From the NCBI GenBank assembly GCA_039105265.1, contig JAPFFF010000001.1:6386001-6450000 (forward strand): a stretch of DNA of 64,000 nt, given 5' to 3'. Shown one piece after another: positions 38,701 to 45,677 of the stretch (the first letter of the stretch is position 1; each line of letters opens with the position of its first letter). Both the position numbers and the translations under genes were made by a program. Origin of the DNA: Tritrichomonas musculus. Lineage: Eukaryota > Parabasalia > Tritrichomonadida > Tritrichomonadidae. A model generated the notes under the pieces. It worked only from the letters and a program-made list of their open reading frames with translations, had not been told where the DNA came from and ran no database searches.

Positions 38701-41207
38701 TAGAATTGAGGAGCTAATGATTCGATATGTTGTTGAAATGCTCGTTCATTTATATTTGATTTATCATTTATCAAATTTCTTTGTTGATTAAGTATATGAA
38801 TTATTCCAAGTTGATTGGCATCTAAATGAAATAAAGGAATTAAATTATTTTTATTTTCACAATAAGTCTGCCAAAATTGTTTAGCATTTGTAATAAATTG
38901 CATGCAATTATTGACCCAATTTGATTCATCTTCCTCATTTAAAATCTCATCTTCATTTAATTGAGGATTCATCAATTGTTGATCCTCTGGAACTAATTGC
39001 TCAGTTTCAACGCCAGCATTTTCTGCTGCATCTTCTAAATCGAATTGAATTTGCATTTCTTTCGCAGATTGTTTTTCATCTTTCTTTCGTTCTTCTAAAC
39101 GTCTTTGTAAAAATTCATTCATTACTCGAGATTCTATTCCTACATTTTTCTTGATGAAATCTGAATAAATTTGACGAAATATATAATATTTTTGACGAAT
39201 TAACATTGTCTTAGTAAAAGTTTTCAAATTTTGCAAACCTATTTCTGAATGTAGATATTCTTGTTTCTGACCTGTCTTAGCTTCAATTTGTTGAAGATTT
39301 TGAATTTGTTTAGGGAGTTCAATTTCACACAATGCTTCATTTTCTATTTCATCTCGTTTAATCAAAAGTTCAAATTTCTCAACGAAGTTCTCTAAAGTAT
39401 AATTCCAATTTTGATTATATAGATGAAACATTGCTTCCAAATATGCTAATTCACCAAGCCAATAACGATATTCATGAATGATATTTCTTTCTCCATAATA
39501 ATTTCTTATTTTATGAATTGCCTCATTTGATAATGGATATTCTGACCATGCCTCTGTTGCAATTTTTGTTTGATTCGCTGGATTATGTTCGAATTGATAA
39601 ACCCATTCTGTTATATATGCCCATCTATTTAAACTTTCTTTGAATAAATTAACTTCATTCGTAAAACCAGATTCTAATTTATTTCCCATTTCTTTATTTA
39701 TTTTTTTGATTTCACCAATGATATCAAATATTATTTGATGATATATCATTGCATAATTTTCGGTTTGCATTTTGCTTTGATATTCCATCACTTTCACTGA
39801 TATGAAATCTTCTATTGCCTTACGGTCTATATTTTCTACCTTTTGTAAATTTAATAATATTTCTGTATAATCTTGTGCCCGTTGTTTCAATTCTGTATTT
39901 CCAATCATTATTTTTTTCACGGCGAGTTCTGCACTAATTTGTCGAGTCCAAAAAACTTTAGTTTGACCCCACGAATTGGAAAATGTTTGAAGCATTTGAT
40001 GAACCTCTGGAAATATCTTTTCATCTCGAAGAGCATTACAATCAGTTAATTTTTTTGCTTGTAATTGTTTCACAAATTCCATTATTGTATCATAGACCTC
40101 ATTTGGTAAAAGCCAACGTTTTCCAGAATTCCAAATCTTTATGAGAGCAATTGTTAATAACAAATCTCCATTTTGAACTCCATGATCTGGAAGTTCATTG
40201 ATTTCAGTCACTATATCTTTTATTGTTTGTTTGGTTGCTGGATATTGATTCGGATATAAGACAATACATTCAATATAGTCAATAGGTTCAGGTGAAATTG
40301 CTTCTTTTGGAAATATTTCAATGATATTTCCGTTTTCATCTGTTTCTTGTCTTCTAATCAAATTTTCTAGATCATTTATACTATTTTTCAAATCTTGATC
40401 ATCTACGAGAGTTGTCAAGCCAGATATAAAATTTTCGTTTGAAAATATACTTGAGAGCAGCCCAGAGTATTTTTGAATAATTGTTTGATATTTTTTGTCA
40501 TAGATATGATTTCGAATTCCTCTTAATAAGGAAGGAACATTTGCCAATTCAGAAATTATTTGATACCAAGGTTTATCTAACTCTAACTTTTTATCATAAT
40601 GATACCAATGTTGTAAAAACTCATAATATATTCTGGCTTCTTTGTAATTAAATAACATCATATAAATTGTTTGTTCTTCTGGAAGTGGAACTGATTCAAT
40701 ATCAAGAAACACTCCTTTAAAAATTCGTCTCACATCTGCTTCTTTTTGTGTTCTGAAATCTCCAATTATTTCTTCATAATGATTGTCAGGATCTTCTACT
40801 GTTGAGGTATAATCGCTCAAAAATGTTTCTAAGTTTACTTTCCCTGAATCTAAATTAGTAAATCTTGTATTTGATAAACCCAAATATTCAAAATACATAT
40901 GAAGATATCCAACAAGACTTTCATATTCTAGTAGGTATCGATCAGGATTTAAAAAATGTTGTGCTCTAACCCATGTAATATCTGGACGTGGAAGTCCTAC
41001 ACTCTCAATTTCTTTAAGTAAAAAATCAGCTTCATCAAGATAAGGCTTTTTATCATTTGGAAAATAAATTTTAATCCCATTTTCACCATCAAAGGAACTA
41101 CATAACTCTACATCAGGGTAAATAAAATCACAAATTGTTACAGTTCTATCATAACAAGTGGCTTGTCTAACATTTGTAATAAATTCCGGTAATTGAATTT
41201 CAGTCAT
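29742..41207 (-). CDS. Giant helical protein of 3,821 residues
   Basis: One uninterrupted frame of 11.5 kb, more than a quarter of the visible element. The first 120 residues are mixed and folded (MTEIQLPEFITNVRQATCYD). About residues 180 to 3500 are a nearly continuous series of charged alpha helices with regularly placed tryptophan and tyrosine (W-x(5-7)-Y/W patterns such as WDITEVQSTLDTYKNQ), looking like a very degenerate solenoid or coiled-coil repeat. The last 330 residues are disordered, basic and K/P/T-rich, ending PSLMKYFK. No enzymatic motif is seen. By size and helix content it could be a tape-measure, scaffold or core-organising protein, but none is shown. The stop reads TAAATAAA. 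The 5' leader contains TCACTATTTG, an initiator-like site. Confidence 0.85.
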   Translation of the reverse strand: MTEIQLPEFITNVRQATCYDRTVTICDFIYPDVELCSSFDGENGIKIYFPNDKKPYLDEADFLLKEIESVGLPRPDITWVRAQHFLNPDRYLLEYESLVGYLHMYFEYLGLSNTRFTNLDSGKVNLETFLSDYTSTVEDPDNHYEEIIGDFRTQKEADVRRIFKGVFLDIESVPLPEEQTIYMMLFNYKEARIYYEFLQHWYHYDKKLELDKPWYQIISELANVPSLLRGIRNHIYDKKYQTIIQKYSGLLSSIFSNENFISGLTTLVDDQDLKNSINDLENLIRRQETDENGNIIEIFPKEAISPEPIDYIECIVLYPNQYPATKQTIKDIVTEINELPDHGVQNGDLLLTIALIKIWNSGKRWLLPNEVYDTIMEFVKQLQAKKLTDCNALRDEKIFPEVHQMLQTFSNSWGQTKVFWTRQISAELAVKKIMIGNTELKQRAQDYTEILLNLQKVENIDRKAIEDFISVKVMEYQSKMQTENYAMIYHQIIFDIIGEIKKINKEMGNKLESGFTNEVNLFKESLNRWAYITEWVYQFEHNPANQTKIATEAWSEYPLSNEAIHKIRNYYGERNIIHEYRYWLGELAYLEAMFHLYNQNWNYTLENFVEKFELLIKRDEIENEALCEIELPKQIQNLQQIEAKTGQKQEYLHSEIGLQNLKTFTKTMLIRQKYYIFRQIYSDFIKKNVGIESRVMNEFLQRRLEERKKDEKQSAKEMQIQFDLEDAAENAGVETEQLVPEDQQLMNPQLNEDEILNEEDESNWVNNCMQFITNAKQFWQTYCENKNNLIPLFHLDANQLGIIHILNQQRNLINDKSNINERAFQQHIESLAPQFYEIIKKKCVIEYVRWKRNVPPSNIDEEISRYNVQANDENSINRIVDLFRSDFLKYKPKLQKLYDFLILKTNLPDFDDWSNSIWIETELEQNLNEWIQKKNEETLYLDDYQKYFSQVVALLRQGLDKYNIKIEKIRKIANQLFPNDINLYVTKDNDDWKQNMNAKINDPNFRGQIQAEIQQWDAKANERLSKIQAILQNQTTAGKVTQDNYQSAKTDFENKFIKNGNIIDSNKDAELQQLLVYSEAQKNEKVTIDKKQEIANLFASYGVPVSDKDLNKYTSDYFMSTNKQLIMTDINTRILREKENRDNADLTEFENKIVPQIQMINTISQVIPRVQAISIDAKRQQIMNTQKNRPAEINIVKGQIQNEINQAFSTCQSSQIQHYRTEIQKKIDHTRRSCNLGEEIEKILKTIIIENQTIAKHHENFLAWKSVWDANELTIDNKIKEIVEVIRNQNNSGFNAQTVSNEIFTTICYPNFDQNLVIQKLNQKLEEEKKNKKEKEYQTQINSLKSSFQEAYGREYSEEKWNELVNSKESTEKKIEKISRQIEQKNEQKGNQQLNCVNTINRCFSAAFPDWDPENVNLIIQNFLDLYPNLNSVEDVDNLLKSMEPKFKNCGRVFRLWNKHKFANTYLGLGILQSLNYDLNVLFENVELWEKRNKLFHYSPLSLLRAFLGDKSQQNQNVLQSLASFEQKRRNLERNDEFMRKFNSLSGSLSAEDKEDFLCEIVGHCDQPDDIDQYISLKTDWIQKGYDWKNWDQRKTFEETYNSNNGLEYSSRRIRSIYNQVTPQDNQQIDSLKTLLETNYPEKFSPVYWNEIEDQVFKNDGNQFLSYLEGERVYQDFLKLMPPNVFPPTFKQYYGNQDVHTALRNIQTLFKQKNDFAKTIRGDKELERAVREYNEIADVNDQYTLERILYLEKPTTSLELKNKFQNMLQEKVNGVDRNELLDETIRDIWRSYFPNDLKASSTWRSEFNGNYLAIVAIRKLSQLYHFYHEFHPDEEVNLSKIVKYFGNSIDETQKKLEEYYTQNIEIFNNQWKKNKTLKGYLEEFKDDFGGSVDLARKRAYGKFHGNLEHCLKFFKNYKLQRDLETQKTGQVRTDINTFLGQVLSNEDPNTLLDGIESEHNSRTQSQTNWNRNADFRNHGNIKSRLDNDHQIDITYDITWDSNKMYNNYLIPIAEKYYEQITNKKYHPPANLDLSNPATKYQTIVQEAETIREKNENWDITEVQSTLDTYKNQDKINVKITYDELKKKYENPQDALKFLEIEKLKKDILVKLWKPDDEELPRDNKCFKKYFEYQENQLTERLHELRNIVGMFKEDRRESWGSDNFSKILQNYRIYFSEDTLRSSADKCQIYYENDYHKGKTELEYLYNLAHFHKTFQEPYFEKQPSNPSVNEMKETNDAIDIIMNNYKDYKLDSNLTGKIEDYNTYSGKDHQTKLSLVKKFKQDKQKAKIFLDHGTWLGKILSFGDDQLAKSQTVSVEGIAKLKEIYSTKTKDDEAFKSQEFQMKLDEYNALIGDTKTITDMKNDYKTYTNALYAMNSTQIKYELINKYQLKENDVNALMADTWSQSYQNLKNKKNDLDTIISNCKSDSEIVSFHDDLKRNYDTTTPILDQLIKDEKYDIPKLYYHILSKLWKRKSGEDVQWKDDNSFQSQNEKLANLLHAFDRRKKAFNENSELLQLVNDPTVPVTQEQLWKRYMYSTKHENDDAKDAIQFMKNEKRKKIYLKKWNELGKKIDEKTWEKFTKEDEREEFFEQMEKEYRQEEKKWNQIGKFIPYYNSYHDDKNQLLDWEQAYQKWEGNYEKAKDEIELSNLAHSYELEFGKKWESQKTKKEQIKYLTKIEDDWLNYYKYHPTFMSVFNDYNNTLTSQAKKLEDVIDKYGSDVNKITIEMSYELLTTRMKAIDPTFKAEEYYKNEDGVQRLENEYKTLQANNNSVLGDSEITGLFDTYKVNYPDDTRKLWNISKDMSHNKTEVKNFFLIKNLIHEIQNDYTKVFNYNDRSNWGSTSTYQVNYLEKERDRLKKELDQLKSIGNINELVDIYNDMNGFKDASTQKDLKKIFVENDCQYYKTYYYLLAHKYNSINPEKKKALTYSGSGDRACRALEKEIREVEEVESQLKLNKKWKDLTLEEQDMIMKNNKDPVYAIVYLESKDDIKNYNEQHEIPFDFDQTIKKWKKEGRDIHLIPHYLKIVNKITEDDSYYQAINKFKKDYPDELTPDLISKLGNAYEIYKFVVLTPLQKRYAIAFGKSIELSQMMNYAKTLKDKYEVKWGVVDQDLPFDIEIAKIANEARIIQKEYQNTGGIKNKKQVKFEETLAKEKNEEGGNTKEKVIDYIKQIKSDMEQSKLESEQTINENIDRINKDKKDGQKIQKEKFKELSVYSKDLEVINAIIEYLPTYEKHFQKEMTIDDLKKYHSDPKNPDWINVLQIIAFSPLIDDYNSIQKKQKNLISVNVESIRNKYIIEEQKVENTEDITYRHVQVAEKSFREEVDKLKKTYFDKLLTEYHKHIDDSSETLDQLLQLYTSLDDLERYLKLNRYIAKTNSIYKQLKEHYKKEHTPLKYSDYENKPINNLEPSIIILQNLQKEAQKEWDDEKKKDDKAKEHKQKVESKLNDLNSIRRKVGLAEIGFERYKNQETDTALSDIQNMYNEARQKETEKNNQNTTNTIGGALRNTGYVNPLNKPATTPTTPTTQTPPATTEEIPKIKDESEKKDESVWSRNYEGGITSLIQQSAKGISIRSLLMEQQKKNKLNGRPNIMSQFNENAPPKPVVPYQTNSNINNLFSSKTTMTEEKETPIEKKPLVSPISEKPMTMTKIEPGKKINLLPTKVDSPEVITTKSNMIQVLPRRGRKNLPLRFKRKEEMQKQVKIDEDVDEEPMNTKAKPNKQFKKQKSERTKALKKNPPKKNTKKKVEEDVTDTILDKQDISKKKPLQRKTKPEPPPKWDDLKTEETPEKEEPPKIETVKPKTEIPSVIQNNPSLMKYFK

Positions 41208-41255
41208 TTTTCAATAAAAATAAACATAAAACAACAAATAGTGAAAATAAATGGT

Positions 41256-41666
41256 TTATTCAGATGAATAATCTAGTTCCCCCAAATTTAGTGGGTCAAC
41301 GAAGCAATCTCGTAACTCATCGACAAATTGATTCAATACTTGTGCTTTTGTTTCCAATTGGACTTTCTTTTTTTCTTCTTCTTTTTTCAAATCGTCCAAT
41401 TTATCTTGATTTTTATCAATTTTTAGCTCATTTTCGACAATCATTTCCCATCTCGGATCGGACATTGAATTTTTCCCAATTTCAGAATTTATATAGCCGT
41501 TTTGTTCAGTGAGCCTTCGATTTTCTGATTCCAGTTTTTCGATTGTTTTCATGTCGTCGTTTAATGAATCAGCTAATTCCAATAACCTTGTTGTATCTTC
41601 AATAAAGCTGCGTACTGTCTTTCTGAACACCTTAAGACTTTGCTTATCTTGCTTCCTGCTGTACAT
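41256..41666 (-). CDS. Small coiled-coil protein, element gene
   Basis: A 136-residue protein dominated by a coiled coil (about residues 35 to 110, with LEKLESENRRLTEQ-type heptads) and an acidic end. It is GC-richer than the giant gene beside it. The leader has TCATCACATCACTTTTTTTC just before the ATG, the same initiator core as the early promoters at 441 and 5857, but without a clear AACGG box nearby; AGACCGTTTACC lies about 45 bases farther up. No family is recognised. Its 5' region is shared with the divergent 41773 gene. Confidence 0.66.
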   Translation of the reverse strand: MYSRKQDKQSLKVFRKTVRSFIEDTTRLLELADSLNDDMKTIEKLESENRRLTEQNGYINSEIGKNSMSDPRWEMIVENELKIDKNQDKLDDLKKEEEKKKVQLETKAQVLNQFVDELRDCFVDPLNLGELDYSSE

Positions 41667-41772
41667 GAAAAAAAGTGATGTGATGACCTAACGAGAAAAA
41701 ATTAGATTTTTGGTAAACGGTCTCCACCCCAAAAACTTAGAGGGCACCCCATGAGGGACCCAAATAAAAAAT

Positions 41773-42294
41773 ATGATTTTTCGTGCTCACCTCATCACAT
41801 CATTTTTACTTATGTTCGCCATCTCCGAGTCCAACGTAGAGCCTACAGAGAACTACCCAATAGAGAACCTATCAGATCTTATCGATAAACACCCAGAAGA
41901 TTTAGATTTAAATGAAGATGACTATATGTACCAGAGCTTATGTAAAATTGTTACTGCACAAGATTCACCATTCAATATTGGCCCAAAGCAAGAATTTACC
42001 AGAAATTATTATCGTGAACTTCACAAATGCATCGAAATTCGACAAAAAATGTTTGAAACAACCCTTGATATAGTCAAATGTAAATTCAATTTCGATGAAA
42101 ATCTTTTTACGAGCATTTCTACCAGATTCTTTCAATTTTTCCCAAATACCACAATTGATTGGACCCTATTGGACCCTCAAAGAGGAATGTACCAATTTCT
42201 AGATTCATATGCAGAGCATTTATTTAATAGAATAGGATTTTACACAAGATGGATATACTATCCAATTGAATGCCATGCAAACGATTGCCTTTAA
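41773..42294 (+). CDS. Possible secreted protein at the right end of the element
   Basis: A 173-residue protein starting MIFRAHLITSFLLMFAISES, a plausible signal peptide, followed by an acidic stretch and a cysteine-containing helical domain (C57, C81, C91-like spacing, and a C-terminal CHANDC). No membrane span follows, so secretion or lumen retention would be expected. It is divergent from the 41256 gene and is the last gene before the gene-poor zone. It may belong to the element or to the flank; GC content above the surrounding average ties it to the neighbouring element end. No family is recognised. Confidence 0.55.
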   Translation: MIFRAHLITSFLLMFAISESNVEPTENYPIENLSDLIDKHPEDLDLNEDDYMYQSLCKIVTAQDSPFNIGPKQEFTRNYYRELHKCIEIRQKMFETTLDIVKCKFNFDENLFTSISTRFFQFFPNTTIDWTLLDPQRGMYQFLDSYAEHLFNRIGFYTRWIYYPIECHANDCL

Positions 42295-42329
42295 GTAAAC
42301 CACACAATTAAAAACTTTTTCTATAGCTT

Positions 42330-42540
42330 TTTTGATGTTAACGATACGGGACCTCCTTCCTAGCAGAGCGTTGAGAGGAATCCTGAGAGCAGCCCAGTGG
42401 AAGATCATTAATGGGAGTGGGGGATCATACCTGGCATAGCGGGGCTGGGGTCGCGGATGGGAAATATTTGACGCGGTTTTTGAACGAAGTGCAAAAATCG
42501 TGGCAAATATATAACTACTGAAATGTTTTTTTTTTTTTAA
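42330..42540 (+). other. GC-rich island ending in a T-run; possible structured RNA
   Basis: About 165 bases (42333 to 42497) are near or above half G+C, in sharp contrast to roughly one quarter on the right side. They include GGGACCTCCTTCC, GGGAGTGGGGGATC and GCGGGGCTGGGG, and are followed at about 42525 by a run of 13 to 14 T, which could end a polymerase III transcript. I could not match it to U1, U2, U4, U5, U6, 7SL, RNase P, 5S or a tRNA. A minus-strand frame crosses it (RYARYDPPLPLMIFHWAALR). It may equally be part of the element's terminal repeat or a coding relic. Confidence 0.35.
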
Positions 42541-44169
42541 AAAAAAGTGCATTAATTTGTTCTCAGCATTCCCCTGTTTTTTTAATTAATTTAATTCTCG
42601 AATGGAAAACTTCAGTTGTAAAATTTTGATACAATTATTAATTGTTATTTCAAATCTTGCCAATAGAATATATTTTTGAAGTAAAAACTTGTATTTTTAT
42701 TTTTTATCAATTGAAAAATCCGGATTTTTTATAAAGGGGAGTCAAAATAGGTCTTTTATCGATCAAAGAATTATGATTTATAAATAGGCAAAATAGATTT
42801 AATATGATATAATAAGAAAAAATTAAATAGAACATGTTGAAAAATATAGTAGGGGAAAAAAGATAAATCAAAAAAATCAAAATTTCATATGAAATTTTAT
42901 GAAAAAGCAAAACTTTTTGATAGAAAATAACTTTTTTCAATTCAAAATTTTTTATCCAATTTCAATTAAATTTTATAAAATAAATTTATCATCATAATAT
43001 TTATATTTTCTCTTTTTATATTCTTTAATTTTGTTTTTTATATATATATTGAAAGTATTATATAGAAATATCGTAAAAATATATTTTTATAGTTAGGATA
43101 AAACATCAAATAAATAATAAATATTTTTTAAAAAAGATGTTACAAAATTATTTTAAAAATGTGTTTATATAAACGTATTAGAAATATATTGAAATAAAAT
43201 TATAAAATTAATAACATATATCATTAAGATGAAATATTTTTTTAAAATAAAAGTTTTTTAAAAGAAAAAAAACAAAGAAATTTTATAATTCATGTTAGAG
43301 TTTAAAAGAATCCTAAAAGCATAATGGTTGGGTATATAATGCTGGACATTAAACTAAGAAAGCATATATGAACTCTGGTATATCATCAACACCAGAAACT
43401 ATCAAATAGAAACCATTTTTTTAAATAATTGAATTATCATAATAATCAGATTTTTTCAAATGATACATCTATTTTTTAAATTTAAATTCTTTCCATTTTC
43501 CCAGATTAAAAAATATTGATATCAAAAAGCTTTGATATGCTTTTAAATCAACGTTATTATTAATATACCTTGAAAATTTATTAAATTATCTTTTAATTTG
43601 GTGTGTAAATCAGTAATATATTCATAAACAACCTAAAAATTCATTTTTAGATAAATCTTTTAAAAAGTTGGTCTGAAACCTTTCAAATTTTATCCTAATC
43701 TCTGAAAAAAATTCTATTAAAGAAAAAATAATATTCTCAAAAATAAAATAAAACAATTCAATTAAATGGTCTGGTTCGACTCAAATTTTTTTTTTAAATG
43801 CTTATCTTTGAAATTTATTTTTTTGTGATTATCGTTTAATTCCTACTATTATTTTGTTTGAAGCCAAAAAATCGTAAATGCTATTTTACTTATATTTTCC
43901 AAAAATACTAATAGCAAATAGAAATATTCTTTAAGTAAATAGAAAAAGCATGTTTTGCAAAAAAATCAATATAATACTTAATAAAATAAGGCAATAATTA
44001 GAATATATGTTTTTATATTATTACAAAATGTATATAAATAAATATTATTCATATATATATAATATAATTTAAGATAATTATATTTATTTAAAACAAAAAA
44101 ACGTTAATATTTGAGAAAGAGATTCTAATTGAAGCAACTCATAGAAAATTTTTAGATTAATGAACTAGA
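42541..44169. other. AT-rich gene-free interval
   Basis: About 1.6 kb of very AT-rich DNA with homopolymer runs and TATATA stretches. I see no frame with protein-like composition: the minus-strand frame at 42707 is F/I/Y-rich noise. The element's right terminus probably lies in or just before this interval, but without the left end no terminal repeat or target duplication can be recognised. Confidence 0.6.
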
Positions 44170-45264
44170 ATGTTTTTGGAACAAGTTAATTTACAAATAT
44201 ACTTTTTATGCCTTTCTTTTATTTTTATATTATATCTATCTTCCAATTTATTAGAGCTAGAACTCAAATCATATGAAGAAATATTAATCTTTAGTATCGT
44301 TCTTAATAAAAGAGGAATTACAGTTGTCATTGGAACCCATGCAAGAAATATCAATACTAGAGCGAAATGGCATAATCATCACTTTTTGAAATCAGGAATA
44401 AATCAATATCCACCAATACATCCAGCCTTCACAACCAATGTTCCATTTGCATGCAACTTTACACAAATAGTTGTACCTCAAGATGAATACAAAAAGCTTG
44501 AAGAACTCTTTAAAACGAGAAAATTACCACGTAAAAATACACAAATCGGCGCATCATTATCATATAAGCATTCAGCATTACATTTTTTATATAACACGAC
44601 AGACAATTGGCTGATTCGAATTGATGATGATGCAGCATTTTATCTACCAAATTTACAAAAAGCATTGAATCGTCTTAATAAATATTACAATGCCAGTAAA
44701 CCATACATTTTTGGATCATACGTTACATTTGGAAAAGCTGGGTTTTTAGGAGGTGGAGGTGGTTACATTTTTTCAAGAGGAGGAGCTAAACTTTTCTTAG
44801 AATATTTTGATAAATGGGTAAATACAATGTACATACCAAATGATGTTCATATTAATCAGATCATAAAACTATTTAATATGACGTTTTTAGACACACATTT
44901 TCCTGGTGTTACATCTGAGTTTTATCAAAGCTTTTACAGTGACATGGTAAACAAAATCAAGTTGTCTAAACAAAACAAACAAATAAATTTAACACAATAT
45001 TTCTCACATGAACCATGCGTAAGAGGTGATAAAGACATTATTTTTCATGATGATAATTTGAAGTTTAATCGGACTATAAATCCATCATTGATTGGATATT
45101 CATTAAATGATATTTTTATATATCATCATTATTGGGACTTTAACAGATACAATACGACATGGGATGATGTAATTAGAGAAGGTTTTCCTGAAGATGCATT
45201 CTATTATCATTGTAATACTATTTGTCATATATGCAAACCTAATAATATTAATCAACAAAATTGA
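44170..45264 (+). CDS. Fringe-like GT31-family glycosyltransferase
   Basis: A 364-residue predicted type II Golgi membrane enzyme. A hydrophobic span at about residues 8 to 28 (IYFLCLSFIFILYLSSNLL) is followed by the lumenal domain. The metal- and nucleotide-sugar-binding DxD lies in LIRIDDDAAFYLPNL (D152 to D154), and a GGGGGYIFSRGGA loop at 194 to 206 with a downstream PNDVHINQIIKLF matches the fringe / beta-1,3-glycosyltransferase pattern (GGAGY...S, then DD in most members, here ND). Several N-x-T/S sites are present. An in-frame ATG-TAG just upstream fixes the start. It is intronless, host, and stands alone before a transposon. The sugar specificity cannot be read. Confidence 0.82.
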   Translation: MFLEQVNLQIYFLCLSFIFILYLSSNLLELELKSYEEILIFSIVLNKRGITVVIGTHARNINTRAKWHNHHFLKSGINQYPPIHPAFTTNVPFACNFTQIVVPQDEYKKLEELFKTRKLPRKNTQIGASLSYKHSALHFLYNTTDNWLIRIDDDAAFYLPNLQKALNRLNKYYNASKPYIFGSYVTFGKAGFLGGGGGYIFSRGGAKLFLEYFDKWVNTMYIPNDVHINQIIKLFNMTFLDTHFPGVTSEFYQSFYSDMVNKIKLSKQNKQINLTQYFSHEPCVRGDKDIIFHDDNLKFNRTINPSLIGYSLNDIFIYHHYWDFNRYNTTWDDVIREGFPEDAFYYHCNTICHICKPNNINQQN

Positions 45265-45482
45265 TGAATCTTGTTTTAACATATGTTTTTTATTTAAACA
45301 ATTGTATTCATTATTATACTATATACCATTAATTTAGATTAAACCATCTTGAGATATTAATTTTTGACAAAAAAAATGTATCATTTTAATTTAAATATAC
45401 ATATATTAATCTTTTTTCATCTAATAATTAAAAATTGAGATAAAAGTGTTTTTAAATAATAATATGTAAAGTGTGTCCACTA
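45265..45482. other. AT-rich spacer before the transposon
   Basis: Only AT-rich DNA is seen between the glycosyltransferase stop and the left transposon end. The last bases, GTGTCCACTA, form the host side of the insertion; the final TA is the target duplication. Confidence 0.6.
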
Positions 45483-45511
45483 CCCTGTATCAGCTTTAAT
45501 TCGTATTTTTT
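45483..45511 (+). repeat. Left terminal inverted repeat (29 bases)
   Basis: It begins CCCTGTATCAGCTTTAATTC and runs into GTATTTTTT. It is preceded by TA at 45481-45482 and is an exact reverse complement of 48781 to 48809. Confidence 0.97.
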
Positions 45512-45677
45512 TTTTACTGCACTTTTTTTCTATGAAATTGTGATATAAATATTTAATATTTAATATTTAATCAATTAAATCAATAAATTACTCTTTATTT
45601 GCAATAATTAGAAAAAAAAAAAGTTTTCGATTTTCCAACCGTTTTTTTAAATTCAAAATATATATTGCAAGGCCAAG

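Larger units (their letters stand above)
1..42300. mobile_element. Maverick/Polinton-type virus-like element, left end outside window
   Basis: The stretch holds the expected set for this family: a protein-primed family B DNA polymerase, an SF3 helicase, two tandem double-jelly-roll-like major capsid genes, an A32-type packaging ATPase, basic core-like proteins and fibre-like proteins. The visible 42 kb is well above the usual 15 to 25 kb. The left end is not in the window, and no terminal repeat can be defined without it, so the right boundary is set only by the last gene at 42294 and is soft. Nearly every gene is open, so it looks whole over the visible part, with at most one or two possible breaks, and is probably young. 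No retroviral-type integrase and no adenain-like protease were recognised; either could lie to the left. It is treated as an integrated fossil. Confidence 0.88.

Noticed and set aside
1-42300. Retroviral-type integrase and adenain-type protease expected in a Polinton
   Set aside because: No frame showed the zinc-binding HHCC plus DDE pattern or the H-E/D-C protease triad by eye. They may lie left of the window, so absence from the element is not claimed.
42220-42552. Minus-strand 110-codon frame across the GC-rich island
   Set aside because: Its best part coincides exactly with the GC-rich bases and it has no initiator; GC-rich DNA in an AT-rich genome lacks stops by composition. Kept only as an alternative reading of the island.
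42707-42940. Minus-strand 77-codon frame
   Set aside because: F, I, L, Y and K make up nearly all residues, as expected for AT-rich noise.
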